A stretch of DNA of 64,000 nucleotides, from NCBI RefSeq assembly GCF_030817215.1, contig NZ_JAUSZA010000001.1, forward strand, positions 4,810,501 through 4,874,500, read 5' to 3'. The stretch is from Paenibacillus sp. V4I3. GTDB lineage: Bacteria > Bacillota > Bacilli > Paenibacillales > NBRC-103111. The position numbers and the translations under genes are program-made. Position 1 is the first letter of the stretch; each line of letters starts with the position of its first letter. The notes beneath the pieces are model-generated. The model did no database searches and was not told the origin of the DNA. It worked only from the letters and a program-made list of their open reading frames with translations. Below, piece after piece: positions 1 through 9,155 of this stretch.

Positions 1-2
1 GA

Positions 3-398
3 TATTTGCAGTTATCGGTCGATTTGCTCCAATCGATCCGAGCGTCATTCGGAGAAGAAGGGATTGAGAGAGTACTAGAGGTCAAAAATCTTACACAGTA
101 GAAACAATATCAAGAGCAATTATTGGATGCGACGAATCTGAAGGCCAGGCTACAAAAGCTGTTCATGATGCGCATGAACGAGGGGTATTTCGCAGAAGTA
201 CAGGAGCAGGAAGACGGAAGTTACTTATTTATACAGAAGCATTGTCCGATCATCGAGGCTGCCAGCGTATGCAACGGTATTTGTTGCAACGAGCTTGAAC
301 TCTTTCAATCGGTACTGGGTGATCATGTTTCTGTCGAACGTGTAGAGTATCTCTTGTCAGGCGGAAGTCGTTGTGCCTATAGGATAACGGAAATCTAG
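3..398 (+). pseudogene. SufR/ArsR-type regulator, C-terminal part, interrupted by a stop
   Basis: The frame entering from the left edge reads a helical segment (YLQLSVDLLQSIRASFGEEG), meets an amber stop at 99-101, and continues in the same frame with KQYQEQLLDATNLKARLQ to the natural stop. The second half has the cysteine pattern HCPI...C...C-x3-C then CAYR, typical of the C-terminal domain of DeoR/ArsR-like SufR regulators, which sense iron-sulfur status. A TTG start at 123 could give a 91-residue fragment without the DNA-binding domain. I read this as one gene with a nonsense mutation; its 5' end is outside the window. Confidence 0.7.
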
Positions 399-414
399 TA
401 CTAAATCCTGCCGT

Positions 415-603
415 TTAAACCGCGGCTAAATCATGTTCTTGTCCTCCGACAACACCACCTAATATATAAGTCTGTCGAGAGTCATAAATCTTTACCGATA
501 ATAGACCGCGAAAATCGCGGTCTATTATCGGTATAATATCTTGCGGAAGCTGAAACTCTCCAGTAACATGAGCTTCCACGCCAAAGGGGTTTGGCTGATT
601 CAA
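415..603 (-). CDS. small hypothetical protein (62 aa)
   Basis: TTG start overlapping the stop of the upstream membrane-protein gene (TTGA overlap), with a GAGGAG ribosome binding site a few bases upstream, so translational coupling is likely. I recognise no family. About 13 codons in the middle are made of a perfect 19-bp inverted repeat. The product has no signal peptide or membrane segment. It may be a real second gene of a two-gene operon or an ORF created around the hairpin. Confidence 0.4.
   Translation of the reverse strand: MNQPNPFGVEAHVTGEFQLPQDIIPIIDRDFRGLLSVKIYDSRQTYILGGVVGGQEHDLAAV
493..533. repeat. perfect 19-bp inverted repeat with 3-nt loop
   Basis: Left arm 493-511 and right arm 515-533 are exact reverse complements, separated by AAA. 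There is no T-run on either side, so it does not look like a simple intrinsic terminator. It lies inside the frame of the 62-aa ORF. Confidence 0.85.
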
Positions 604-1085
604 CCCACTCCTCTGCTCCTTTCTCTTTCATCCGCTGTTCGGATAAGGGACATTAACAGTCTCACGAACAAAAAAAATGCAATTAAGGTTACAAAAGAGT
701 GCATCCAGGTCCAACTGTAGTATTTAATTAATTCGGTATACCTTTCTAAAATGAATTCCACTGTTGTCATTAGAGCACTATATAAAACAGCCTGTGCCAA
801 TACCCCGACAAGTTTCGAACGTTTCGTTGTTAGGTTGAAGAGAACATTTAACGTTGGGAATGCAAGATAATCGAACAAAACCGCTGATGAGAAGTATTGA
901 CTGAGAAATCGGACGGGATGTTCGTAATAATGCTGTTCAATTAGAATTACGGGAATAAAACTGCTAAAAAATACGGTAATTAGATATACGTATAAACAAT
1001 CTCCGATAAGTGATTTCTTTAAGATTATGAGTAAACTAATTAAAGAAAGAACAAAAACAGACCATTGAATAATTTGATTATACAT
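600..1085 (-). CDS. CBO0543-type integral membrane protein
   Basis: 161 residues with four to five hydrophobic segments (about residues 5-25, 32-50, 65-85, 95-115 and 128-148) and the motif ERYTELIKYYSWTWMHSFVT, typical of the CBO0543 membrane protein family found in Bacillota. Function unknown. ATG start with TGAGGTAG upstream. The last codons overlap the start of the next small ORF. A cytoplasmic-membrane location follows from the hydrophobicity. Confidence 0.7.
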   Translation of the reverse strand: MYNQIIQWSVFVLSLISLLIILKKSLIGDCLYVYLITVFFSSFIPVILIEQHYYEHPVRFLSQYFSSAVLFDYLAFPTLNVLFNLTTKRSKLVGVLAQAVLYSALMTTVEFILERYTELIKYYSWTWMHSFVTLIAFFLFVRLLMSLIRTADERERSRGVG

Positions 1086-1192
1086 TTGGCTACCTCATTT
1101 CAAAAATCGCACCTAAATGAAAAAATGATTCATGAACTATATATTTCCAAGAAGGAGAATGTTTAATACGTACACGAAGGGGTTATTAAGCT

Positions 1193-1390
1193 CTAAACAT
1201 TCCTCCCTCTGTATGGACTAAGATTTGGACTTTGTCAAAAAAGAGCGCCTCGGTATGATGGGTTTGTGCACGGGTTAGAAACCCAATACCATCAAGGAGG
1301 TGCTCTTACTATGAAGTTTAAACAAAACGATGGACAAAATCAACGTATTGAACGAATTACCACCACTCATCTTGTACTAGGTATCGACAC
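1193..1390 (+). mobile_element. IS110-family element, 5' remnant
   Basis: From CTAAACATTCCT onward this closely matches the left end of the IS110 element at 58263. It contains the same long hairpin (1243-1305), AAGGAGG inside its 3' arm, and the first 26 or so codons of the transposase (ATG at 1311; MKFKQNDGQNQRIERITTTH). Similarity stops at about 1390 in GIDT, where an unrelated reverse-transcriptase fragment begins. Confidence 0.85.
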
Positions 1391-1490
1391 CTCGTCTTGC
1401 CGGACGCAAAAGTGAAGAAGTACAAAGAGAAAGTCCGCAAGATCACCCGAAGGCAGCAAGGGAACAACCTTGACGAAATCAACCCATCAT
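1391..1490 (+). pseudogene. fragment of a group II intron reverse transcriptase/maturase
   Basis: In one frame the segment reads LVLPDAKVKKYKEKVRKITR then RQQGNNLDEINP. This resembles the maturase (domain X) region of LtrA-type intron proteins, where a K-rich helix is followed by an N-P-I-I-x-G-W motif; here it ends after NP. It differs from the intron protein at 43387, so it derives from another intron. It is joined directly to the IS110 remnant. Confidence 0.6.
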
Positions 1491-1533
1491 CGTGACGGTA
1501 GCTTAGGATATCTGAAGAAAAGTAGGGGAGTAC

Positions 1534-1590
1534 GCTAACAAAGAACGATAGCAGAGGAGCTTACATCGATGGAGCTCCTCTATTTTTTTT
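1534..1590 (+). repeat. dispersed hairpin repeat, copy 1 (terminator-like)
   Basis: GCTAACAAAGAACGATAG followed by a stem GAGGAGCT (1554-1561) / AGCTCCTC (1573-1580) and a run of T. This copy has the form of an intrinsic terminator. Confidence 0.75.
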
Positions 1591-1740
1591 GAAATTATCT
1601 CTTGATAAACTCGGTAAATAAAGTATTAGACTGCTGGGTGTTTCAGCATTTACTCCGAAAAATGGAATAAGAATTGCACTTCGGATGGAATCTAACGGAA
1701 GGGTATCCATAAAAACTTTCCGAATGGAGCGTTACTACTT

Positions 1741-3072
1741 ATGAGCAACAGATACTGGTTTCGTTTGGCAATGATTTTGGTCCTGTCCCTAGGATTGACG
1801 GTCTGCGGTACTAATGCCAATGCTAAAGGCGGGAATCCGCAAGCAAATCCCCAAAATTCCAACACTAATCAAAAGGAGATAAAAAAGCTACCTACAGACA
1901 AGAACGCCATTCGTCCGTTTCATGTGAATGTTCCGGAAGCGGAACTTACTGAATTGCGCAGGCGCATAAACACGACAAAATGGCCTGATAAGGAAACGGT
2001 CTCGGATCAATCGCAAGGCGTGCAGCTCGCGACGATTCAGGAACTCGCGCGCTATTGGGCGACAGATTACGACTGGCGCAAGATCGAGGCGAAGCTGAAC
2101 GCCCTGCCGCAGTTCATCACCGAGATCGATGGTCTGGACATTCACTTCATTCACGTTCGTTCGAAGCATAAAGGTGCTATGCCGCTCATCGTCACGCACG
2201 GATGGCCCGGCTCGATCATCGAGTTGCTGAAAATTATCGAGCCGCTTACCAATCCCACGGCATATGGCGGGAAGGCATCGGACGCTTTCGATCTGGTGAT
2301 TCCATCGATGCCTGGCTACGGATTTTCGGGCAAGCCAACCACGATCGGCTGGGATCCCGACCACATAGCACGTGCCTGGGCAGAGCTGATGAAGCGCCTT
2401 GGATACACAAAGTATGTGGCGCAGGGAGGCGACTGGGGTGCACTTGTCACGGATTTGATGGCTGTACAGGCGCCTCCGGGACTGGTTGGCATTCACTCCA
2501 ACATGCCTGGCACGGTTCCGGCCTATATTGATAAGGCGCTCAAGTGCGACAGCCCGCCGCCCTCCGGTCTCTCAGATGACGAAAAGCGCGCGTACAAGCA
2601 AATGGACTTCTTTTACAAGCACAGCGGCTACGCCCAATTGATGGGGACGCGCCCGCAGACGCTGACCGGACTGGCGGATTCGCCCGTCGGTTTGGCAGCC
2701 TTTATGATTGACCATGACGCGCGTAGTCTGGAGCTGATCTCGAAGGCCTTTGCCGGACACCCCGGAGGCCTTACGCGAGACGATGTCCTCGACAACATCA
2801 CGCTCTACTGGCTGACTAACACGGCGATTTCTTCGGCTCGTCTCTACTGGGAGAACAAGTACCCCTTTTTCACCGTCAAGGGCGTCTCCATCCCGGTTGC
2901 CGTGAGCGTCTTTCCCGACGAGCTCTATCAAGCACCGAAGAGTTGGGCAGAGCGGGCGTATCCCAAACTCATGTATTACAACAAGCTCGACAAGGGCGGA
3001 CACTTCGCGGCGTGGGAGCAGCCAGAACTTTTCACTGCAGAACTCCGCGCCGCATTCAAGTCGCTACGCTAA
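1741..3072 (+). CDS. exported epoxide hydrolase (alpha/beta-hydrolase, EHN domain)
   Basis: 443 residues. An N-terminal signal sequence (hydrophobic residues 8-22, then CGTNANA) is followed by a low-complexity N/Q linker and the EHN domain (about 57-165). The alpha/beta-hydrolase core shows the oxyanion motif HGWPGS at 153-158, nucleophile Asp231 in GGDWGA and catalytic His421 in GGHFAAWEQP, matching microsomal-type epoxide hydrolases that add water to epoxides. V-C after the hydrophobic run is a weak lipobox, so lipid anchoring is uncertain. The gene is clearly richer in G+C than its neighbours, which suggests transfer. No operon partner. Confidence 0.85.
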   Translation: MSNRYWFRLAMILVLSLGLTVCGTNANAKGGNPQANPQNSNTNQKEIKKLPTDKNAIRPFHVNVPEAELTELRRRINTTKWPDKETVSDQSQGVQLATIQELARYWATDYDWRKIEAKLNALPQFITEIDGLDIHFIHVRSKHKGAMPLIVTHGWPGSIIELLKIIEPLTNPTAYGGKASDAFDLVIPSMPGYGFSGKPTTIGWDPDHIARAWAELMKRLGYTKYVAQGGDWGALVTDLMAVQAPPGLVGIHSNMPGTVPAYIDKALKCDSPPPSGLSDDEKRAYKQMDFFYKHSGYAQLMGTRPQTLTGLADSPVGLAAFMIDHDARSLELISKAFAGHPGGLTRDDVLDNITLYWLTNTAISSARLYWENKYPFFTVKGVSIPVAVSVFPDELYQAPKSWAERAYPKLMYYNKLDKGGHFAAWEQPELFTAELRAAFKSLR

Positions 3073-3200
3073 TCGGAGTTAGGTGGAATACGCTCATGCC
3101 GTTATAATTGGTGTAGAAACAGCTCAGAAACTGTACGTCATGTTTAATTAGATCATTGTTTGTATTCAACTGACGGATAACGCTAGGTGCACACCTAGAT

Positions 3201-3572
3201 GTGATGCATAAAGCATTTAATATAAAGTGGTGGCTGCCAATGGACATAATTGAGAGCCTAAATGACAGTGCTGAATTGATTGCTGTAGTAGAAATAGGTG
3301 GCAAAGTCGTTGGTTTTGGTTGCGCTCAGAGCTTTCGATCATTCTGTTATAACGGACTTCAAGGAGAGATTACCGAATTGTATGTTGCGGAAGCTGCTCG
3401 AAGAAAGGGCATTGCTACTTCATTAATTTTTTATTTGGAAGAAAACCTAAAAAAACGCGGAGTGAAAAGTGTTAAAGTACTAACAGGAAGAAGAAACAAT
3501 GCTGCGCTTAAAACCTATGAACAATGCAACTATCATCAGGATGATGAGCTCTTGTTGAAGAAAAAGTTGTAG
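3201..3572 (+). CDS. GNAT acetyltransferase, probably N-terminally truncated
   Basis: 123 residues. ITELYVAEAARRKGIATSLI carries the acetyl-CoA binding motif A (R/Q-x-x-G-x-G/A), followed by an alpha-helix and the NNAALKTYEQCNYHQ motif B. The usual first strand and helix are short or missing and there is no good ribosome binding site, so the 5' end may have been lost at a junction near 3190. Substrate unknown. A dispersed repeat starts 7 bases after the stop, the usual arrangement in this region. Confidence 0.7.
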   Translation: MMHKAFNIKWWLPMDIIESLNDSAELIAVVEIGGKVVGFGCAQSFRSFCYNGLQGEITELYVAEAARRKGIATSLIFYLEENLKKRGVKSVKVLTGRRNNAALKTYEQCNYHQDDELLLKKKL

Positions 3573-3579
3573 GACTCCA

Positions 3580-3664
3580 CTAACGGGCACGATAGCTCCA
3601 TAATATTGTATTGCATAGGCTGCCGGGCTTCGCTCGGTGGCTTATTCCGAACGGGTAGTATAGC
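3580..3664 (+). repeat. dispersed hairpin repeat, copy 2
   Basis: CTAACGGGCACGATAGCTCC at the left, a GGCTGCCGGGC hairpin centre (3618-3643) and AACGGGTAGTATAG at the right end. Confidence 0.75.
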
Positions 3665-3737
3665 GTGGAAACACGGCAGGAAAATGAAAAAACTATGCGA
3701 ATGAATATAATAAATGTCATGGGATGGAGATGGTTAT

Positions 3738-4135
3738 ATGGGCTCAAATATAACAGTTATACAATATGATCCCGAGTGGGCTCAATTGTATGAAGAGTTA
3801 CGAGACTTTGTTCGTCCGGTATTAACCGACCTTGTAGTTACGATAGAATACGTCGGAAGTACATCAGTACCTGGTTTAGCGCCCATGAAGGTGATTTAGG
3901 TACATCCCCCCGAAAAAACACCTTGGCATCACTTGTATGTGTGCACGGAAGAAACGCCGAATATAAACGCCATATCCTATTTCGAGATTATTTAAGAGCT
4001 CATCCAGAAGACTCGAAAATTTACGGTGACTTGAAGTTAAAACTTGCACAACAATTTCGCAATGAGCGTTCGGCATACACAAATGCTAAGAGTGAATTTG
4101 TGAAAGAAATACTGAGACGTGCCGGTTGGAAATAA
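3738..4135 (+). pseudogene. GrpB-family protein, internally deleted
   Basis: The first part (ATG 3738) reads YDPEWAQLYEELRDFVRP...VTIEYVGSTSVPGLAPMKVI, the N-terminal hallmark of GrpB/UPF0157 proteins of the nucleotidyltransferase fold. After a stop at 3897-3899, a different frame gives HHLYVC then YKRHILFRDYLRAHPEDSK to the end, the C-terminal half. The middle (about 60-70 codons) is deleted and the frame shifted, so no functional protein is expected. Confidence 0.8.
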
Positions 4136-4194
4136 CACGTCGGAATGGTTGAGAGTGGTCATTTGAGAGTAAGAGTATTCTACGGGGGTAATGT

Positions 4195-4665
4195 ATGAAA
4201 ACCTTTATTTACATGGTCAGGCACGGTGAATCACCTAAAATGGAAGGGAACGAGAGAACACGTGGGCTGACTGACAAGGGTAGGTCAGATGCCAGGATCG
4301 TAGCTGAACTATTGAAAGGTGAAGGAATAGATACGTTCATCTCAAGTCCATATAGAAGGGCAATATTAACACTAGAGGAATTAGCCCAGTCTTTAGACAA
4401 AAAAATATTGGTTTTTGAGGAACTTAAAGAAATCACTTTTTTAAGTGACGATAAGATAATGCCTGATAAGGAATTGTATCCATTAGTAAAGAAGATGTTT
4501 TCTGACCCAGACTTTTTGTCGCCTTGAGGGGAATCTATTACGATTTGTCAAAATCGTGCCATAACAATTTTTAAAAAAATTCTAGAAGAATGTAAAGGAC
4601 AGAAGGTTGTATTAGGAACTCATGGAGCTGTTATGACAATGATGATGGAGTTGGAACAACCTTGA
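4195..4665 (+). pseudogene. histidine phosphatase family protein, interrupted and truncated
   Basis: MVRHGES at the start is the RHG catalytic motif of the phosphoglycerate mutase/acid phosphatase superfamily, and GTHGAVMTMMME near the end supplies the second catalytic His. An in-frame TGA at 4525-4527 lies where family members have P-G-G-E-S, so it probably arose from GGA. The frame then continues to 4665, where the last 30 or so residues are missing and a different gene remnant begins. Confidence 0.8.
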
Positions 4666-4666
4666 A

Positions 4667-5073
4667 GACGTTCAACGAAATGCAATAAAAGAATTATCAA
4701 AATTAAAGGGTTACGATGTAATTCCTCTTGCTAAACAATCAAATGATTTGTGTAGTAAAAAATGCTGGGATAATGCCGCGATTGTGTTGGAAAATATTGG
4801 TTATCCAGCCAATAAATCGGCATTACCTTATTTAATGGAATGGTTTCAAGACATAACGTGGCCAGGAGTAAGACCGATAATTACGACCATAAGGGATATA
4901 GATAAAAAAATATTGATACCGCACATCGAAAATGCATCAACTACAGCAATAAATGAACATGATGATTGTTGGGCAAATGGAATAATTTATTGATAAATGA
5001 ACTGGATATAGATGAATCAGACTTTATTGACGGCAAGTTACTTGGGAACTTAGAAAAAATGGCTGATAGTTGA
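4667..5073 (+). pseudogene. DUF5071/HEAT-like protein remnant, frameshifted
   Basis: The frame EDVQRNAIKELSKLKGYDVI ... SALPYLMEWFQDITWPGVRP resembles small helical-repeat proteins of the DUF5071/HEAT type. It ends at a TGA at 4991-4993; a neighbouring frame continues with LLINELDIDESDFIDGKLLG to the stop at 5073. It is fused upstream to the phosphatase remnant with no start codon of its own. Confidence 0.5.
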
Positions 5074-5210
5074 AGCAAGCCCTGAGCCGAGTATTCAACT
5101 GGAATTTAAAGCTAGCTAACCTTCTATGATTTTCTTACGCTACCCTGAAAGTAGCCGATCAATATGCGAATTTTCATTATTCCGTGGTGCCCGATGAGGG
5201 GCATGGTTGG

Positions 5211-5288
5211 CTAACGAGAAATGATAGTTAAACATCAGAAGGGCTGTCGCGTAGCAGCCCTTCACTCCGCTAACTGGCAGTTTTGTTG
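5211..5288 (+). repeat. dispersed hairpin repeat, copy 3
   Basis: CTAACGAGAAATGATAGTT, a perfect 9-bp stem GAAGGGCTG / CAGCCCTTC (5238-5263) and CTAACTGGCAGTTTTGTTG at the right. It is the intact counterpart of the intron-interrupted copy at 18066/18948. The rest of 5074-5336 holds nothing else I recognise. Confidence 0.8.
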
Positions 5289-5336
5289 AAGATCAATCGA
5301 GGTGAACCGTACCATAAGTAATAACACAGTCCATGA

Positions 5337-6428
5337 CTATTCCACTTCGATCGCTTTTACGGTTTCGCCCTCAATTAATACGGGCTGGTAGTAGGTGTTG
5401 GTGGGCAAGTCTTTTTTGCCTTGTAAATTCTTAATAACCCAGTCCGCTGCGTCGCGTCCCATTTGTTCTTGGGGGTGGGTTAGCGTCGTTAGTTTGATAT
5501 TCGCGTTTTTGGCGATATATGAATTGTCCTGGCCAATGATGGATAGCTCGTCTGGAATGGAGATACCCAGTTTTCTGCAGACATGTACGACTTCCAAGCC
5601 TACCTCGTCGTTGTAACACACAAGCGCAGTCAAGTCATCCCGATTGTCGTTCAGATACACTTCCAAGTTAGCGGACAGGTCCGACTTCGTCGCCGTATCG
5701 AAAGAAAGCACATGCTCTTGCTGGAACCGTAATTTGGCTTCCCCAAGAGCCTTGATAAATCCCTTCATTCTAAACTTCCCTTGCAAATCATCCATTTTCG
5801 CGATGATGCCGATCTGGGTATGTCTTTTGGCAATCAGCTCCCGAGTTGCTAGATAGCTGGACTGCACGTCATCCAGACAGAAGAAAGGAACCTCCAACTC
5901 TTCATAATAGGCATTGATCATCGTGAACGGAACCTCCTGCTCCTTAAAAGACAGGTAGTAAGCGATATTGGGGTTGTATACATTGCTTCTGGTAGGTTCT
6001 ATAATCAGTCCATCCACGCCGTAGGACAGCATCATTTCTAACGCCTTTTTTTCCTGGGAGATATCGTTATTTGTACTGGCTAACAGCAAGGAATAGTTAT
6101 CTTCATTTAATCGGCTTTCAATGCCGCGGATAATGGAGGGAAAGATGTAATCCGAGATATAGGTCGTGATGACGCCAATCGTTTTATTCATGGCTTTCCC
6201 ACCCGTTCTGGACCGGTATTGGGTGCTGACGTACGTGCCGGATCCTTTCTCGCTTCTTAGGAAACCCTCGTTCGATAACCCCAAAATAGCCTTTCTAACC
6301 GTCTGCCGGCTAACGTTGTAGTCCTCCTGCAAAGCGAATTCCGAAGGGATTTTCTCGCCTGCTTTGTACGTTCCCGAGAGGATATAACTTTTAATCTCAT
6401 CTATGATGATCTGGTACTTTGGCTTCAT
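5337..6428 (-). CDS. araR: arabinose operon repressor AraR
   Basis: 363 residues from ATG at 6428, preceded by AAGTGG; longer upstream starts would run into the operator. An N-terminal GntR-type winged helix (residues 1-70; SRQTVRKAILGLSNEGFLRS) is joined to a LacI/GalR-type periplasmic-binding-fold sensor domain (about 80-360). This fusion and length match AraR, which represses arabinose genes until L-arabinose binds. It is divergent from araB, with AraR boxes in between, implying autoregulation and control of araBDA. Confidence 0.92.
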   Translation of the reverse strand: MKPKYQIIIDEIKSYILSGTYKAGEKIPSEFALQEDYNVSRQTVRKAILGLSNEGFLRSEKGSGTYVSTQYRSRTGGKAMNKTIGVITTYISDYIFPSIIRGIESRLNEDNYSLLLASTNNDISQEKKALEMMLSYGVDGLIIEPTRSNVYNPNIAYYLSFKEQEVPFTMINAYYEELEVPFFCLDDVQSSYLATRELIAKRHTQIGIIAKMDDLQGKFRMKGFIKALGEAKLRFQQEHVLSFDTATKSDLSANLEVYLNDNRDDLTALVCYNDEVGLEVVHVCRKLGISIPDELSIIGQDNSYIAKNANIKLTTLTHPQEQMGRDAADWVIKNLQGKKDLPTNTYYQPVLIEGETVKAIEVE

Positions 6429-6458
6429 GCCATCCACTTCTTTCATCGTTGTTCGAAA

Positions 6459-6474
6459 AGTTGTACGTACACAT
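6459..6474. promoter_or_regulatory. AraR operator 1 (araR proximal)
   Basis: AGTTGTACGTACACAT matches the palindromic Bacillus AraR box (ATTTGTACGTACAAAT). It lies 30-45 bases upstream of the araR start, suited to autoregulation. Confidence 0.85.
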
Positions 6475-6623
6475 TCTAACATAAATTGCATGAAATGCAA
6501 ATGAAGTGATACATATTTATGATTTCGGCGGTACAAATTCCATACTTATCCTTAGGGTGACACTTATGAGGAGACGAATATGGATGGTACTGCAATTTAT
6601 GTTAGTATAACTATTAGACTATA

Positions 6624-6652
6624 TTGACAAATGTACGTACAGAAAATATACT
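6624..6652 (+). promoter_or_regulatory. araBDA promoter with AraR operator 2
   Basis: TTGACA at 6624-6629 and TATACT at 6647-6652 are separated by 17 bp. The spacer holds the AraR box AAATGTACGTACAGAA (6628-6643). Bound repressor would occlude RNA polymerase directly. The transcript would have a leader of about 140 bases before araB. Confidence 0.85.
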
Positions 6653-6792
6653 AAGGCTGTCAGTAAGAGAAAGCGCCTTCTTTCGATCGAAATCGTCCGT
6701 TTGTCTCATCGAGTGAACGGTTCGATCGGAATCAGGCTATTATACGATTCGCAATCGTTTGGGTTTAAGCCACGAACAGAGAGGGGAGATAC

Positions 6793-8415
6793 GTGATTAT
6801 GAATCATGTAGACTTGAAAGAAGCGATAACCAAGGGTGAAACTTCGCTAGGTATCGAATTCGGATCTACGCGGATCAAAGCGGTGTTGATCGATCGTCGT
6901 TTCGAGACCATCGCATCGGGAAGCTATGAGTGGGAAAATCTGTTGAAAGACGGATATTGGACGTACAACCAGGAGGATATTATTAAAGGCCTCCAAACCG
7001 CTTATCGTGAAATGAAGCAGGAAGTGGAACGGAATTACGGGGTCACCCTCCGAACCGTGGGTTCGATCGGGTTTTCCGCTATGATGCACGGTTATATGGC
7101 ATTCGACAGCACGGGTGAGCTGCTGGTGCCGTTTCGGACTTGGCGCAACGCAACAACCGGCGCGGCAGCTAGGGAATTAACGGAATTGTTCCAATTTAAT
7201 ATCCCCGAGCGCTGGAGTATCGCTCATTTGTACCAAGCGATATTAAATCAAGAGGAACATGTGCCTCGCATTGATTTCGTAACGACGCTGGCTGGATATA
7301 TTCACTGGCTGCTGACCGGCAATAAAGCGATCGGCATCGGAGATGCTTCCGGCATCTTCCCTATTGATGAAGCAAGCCGTAATTACCATCCATCGATGGT
7401 TAAGCAATTCGATGAACTTATCGCAGCCAAAGGCTATCCGTGGAAGCTTGAGGATCTTCTTCCTAAAGTATATCTCTCCGGCGAGCAAGTTGGTGAACTA
7501 ACGGAGACGGGAGCCGGCATTCTGGACCTGGCCGGGGATCTGCAGCCTGGTATTCTGCTATGTCCTCCAGAGGGCGATGCCGGCACAGGCATGGTTGCGA
7601 CGAATAGCGTCAGGAAGCGTACGGGTAACATTTCCGTGGGCACTTCCGTTTTTGCGATGATTATATTGGAGAAAGAATTATCCAAGGTTTATCCGGAGAT
7701 CGATATGGTCACGACGCCGAACGGCAGTCCGGTCGGCATGGTGCATGCCAACAACTGCTCCAGCGATCTCAACGCCTGGATGGGATTGTTCCGTGAATTC
7801 TCCGAGGCCATGGGATACGGCGTAGATTCCGGCAAATTGTTCAGCGTGCTGTTGAATAAGGCATTGGAAGCCGACCCGGATGGCGGAGGTTTGCTTAGCT
7901 ACGGTTATCTCTCGGGCGAGAATATTACGGGAATCGACAAAGGCCGGCCGTTGTTCGTTCGCTCGCCAGAAAGCAACTTTAATCTGGCTAATTTCATGCG
8001 AACGCACTTATTCACTGCTTTCGGAGCATTGAAGCTCGGAATGGACATTTTGACCGAAAACGAACAAGTGGCTATTGACAGCATTTTGGCTCATGGTGGC
8101 CTATTCAAGACTCCTGTCGTCGGACAAAAAATCTTAGCGGGCGCGCTGAACGTACCGATCTCGGTCATGTCCACGGCCGGCGAAGGCGGGGCATGGGGCA
8201 TGGCGCTTCTGGCTTCATATATGATCAACAAGGATCAAGAAGAGAGCCTGGATAAATTCCTCGAGCAGAAGGTCTTTAAAGATGTCGAAGGACAGGAGAT
8301 TGCTCCGGATGCAACAGATGTAAAAGGGTTCCAAGCATTCATCAAACGATACCAAGCAGGGTTGGCCATCGAACAGGCCGCAGTAGACCATCTGCTAGAG
8401 AACGGGAGGGACTAA
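6793..8415 (+). CDS. araB: FGGY-family carbohydrate kinase, L-ribulokinase role
   Basis: 540 residues with the two-domain FGGY sugar kinase fold: the ATP-site strand [15 protein letters not shown] (about 20-34) at the N-terminus, and the [18 protein letters not shown] and [14 protein letters not shown] motifs near 435-475. GTG 6793 lies 4 bases after GAGGGGAG; ATG 6799 is the alternative start. The FGGY family includes ribulokinases and xylulokinases. Position directly before araD and araA and behind an AraR-controlled promoter points to phosphorylation of L-ribulose. The stop is 2 bases before the araD start. Confidence 0.85.
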   Translation: MIMNHVDLKEAITKGETSLGIEFGSTRIKAVLIDRRFETIASGSYEWENLLKDGYWTYNQEDIIKGLQTAYREMKQEVERNYGVTLRTVGSIGFSAMMHGYMAFDSTGELLVPFRTWRNATTGAAARELTELFQFNIPERWSIAHLYQAILNQEEHVPRIDFVTTLAGYIHWLLTGNKAIGIGDASGIFPIDEASRNYHPSMVKQFDELIAAKGYPWKLEDLLPKVYLSGEQVGELTETGAGILDLAGDLQPGILLCPPEGDAGTGMVATNSVRKRTGNISVGTSVFAMIILEKELSKVYPEIDMVTTPNGSPVGMVHANNCSSDLNAWMGLFREFSEAMGYGVDSGKLFSVLLNKALEADPDGGGLLSYGYLSGENITGIDKGRPLFVRSPESNFNLANFMRTHLFTAFGALKLGMDILTENEQVAIDSILAHGGLFKTPVVGQKILAGALNVPISVMSTAGEGGAWGMALLASYMINKDQEESLDKFLEQKVFKDVEGQEIAPDATDVKGFQAFIKRYQAGLAIEQAAVDHLLENGRD

Positions 8416-8417
8416 CG

Positions 8418-9113
8418 TTGTTAGAACAACTGAAAGAAGAGGTATATCAAGCGAATCTGGATTTGCCGAAGCACGGACTCGTAAAATTTACTTGGGGCAA
8501 TGCGAGCGCCATCGATCGGGAAAGCGGCCTGTTCGTGATCAAACCGAGCGGAGTCAGCTATGAAAAGATGAAAGCGAGCGAAATGGTCGTTGTGGATCTC
8601 GACGGTAATGTGGTCGAGGGAGAGCTGAGACCTTCCTCCGATACTGCGACTCACGCCGTGTTGTACAAACACTATCCGCAAATCGGCGGCATCGTGCATA
8701 CCCACTCGACCTGGGCAACCATCTGGGCGCAAGCGGGATTGGATGTACCCGTCATGGGAACGACGCATGCGGACACCTTCTATGGCGCCGTGCCTTGCGC
8801 CCGTTTCTTGAACCAAGCGGAGATTGACCGGGGGTACGAAGCGGAGACGGGCCGTGTCATCATCGAAACGTTCGAGGAGCGCGGGCTGGATGTCATGGCA
8901 ATCCCGGCCGTCCTGCTCCAGGGACATGCGCCTTTCACTTGGGGGAAAGACGCGAAATCGGCGGTCGTGAACAGCGTCGTGCTGGAGGAAGTTTGCAAAA
9001 TGAATTTGTATGCGCGGCAATTGAATCATTTTGCAAAAGAACTGCCTCAAGGCATTCTGGATAAACACTATCTTCGGAAACACGGGAAAGATGCCTACTA
9101 CGGGCAGAAGTAA
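8418..9113 (+). CDS. araD: L-ribulose-5-phosphate 4-epimerase
   Basis: 231 residues, the usual length. TTG start with GGGAGG 9 bases upstream, and only 2 bases after araB, so tightly coupled. The class II aldolase fold is shown by TWGNASAID, KPSGVSYE and the zinc site: Asp75, His94 and His96 (VHTHSTW) and His170 (LLQGHAPFTWG) align with the metal ligands of E. coli AraD. It converts L-ribulose-5-P to D-xylulose-5-P, feeding the pentose phosphate pathway. Confidence 0.95.
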   Translation: MLEQLKEEVYQANLDLPKHGLVKFTWGNASAIDRESGLFVIKPSGVSYEKMKASEMVVVDLDGNVVEGELRPSSDTATHAVLYKHYPQIGGIVHTHSTWATIWAQAGLDVPVMGTTHADTFYGAVPCARFLNQAEIDRGYEAETGRVIIETFEERGLDVMAIPAVLLQGHAPFTWGKDAKSAVVNSVVLEEVCKMNLYARQLNHFAKELPQGILDKHYLRKHGKDAYYGQK

Positions 9114-9155
9114 TAGCCTTACCCATTATTAAATACAGAAAAGAGGATGATTAAG

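Noticed and set aside
1888-3003. Minus-strand frames of 202 and 143 codons opposite the epoxide hydrolase
   Set aside because: Shadows expected in G+C-rich coding DNA; the plus-strand protein has complete catalytic motifs.
8421-9083. 220-codon open frame opposite araD
   Set aside because: Antisense shadow of a well-supported gene with high G+C codon third positions; no protein-like motifs.
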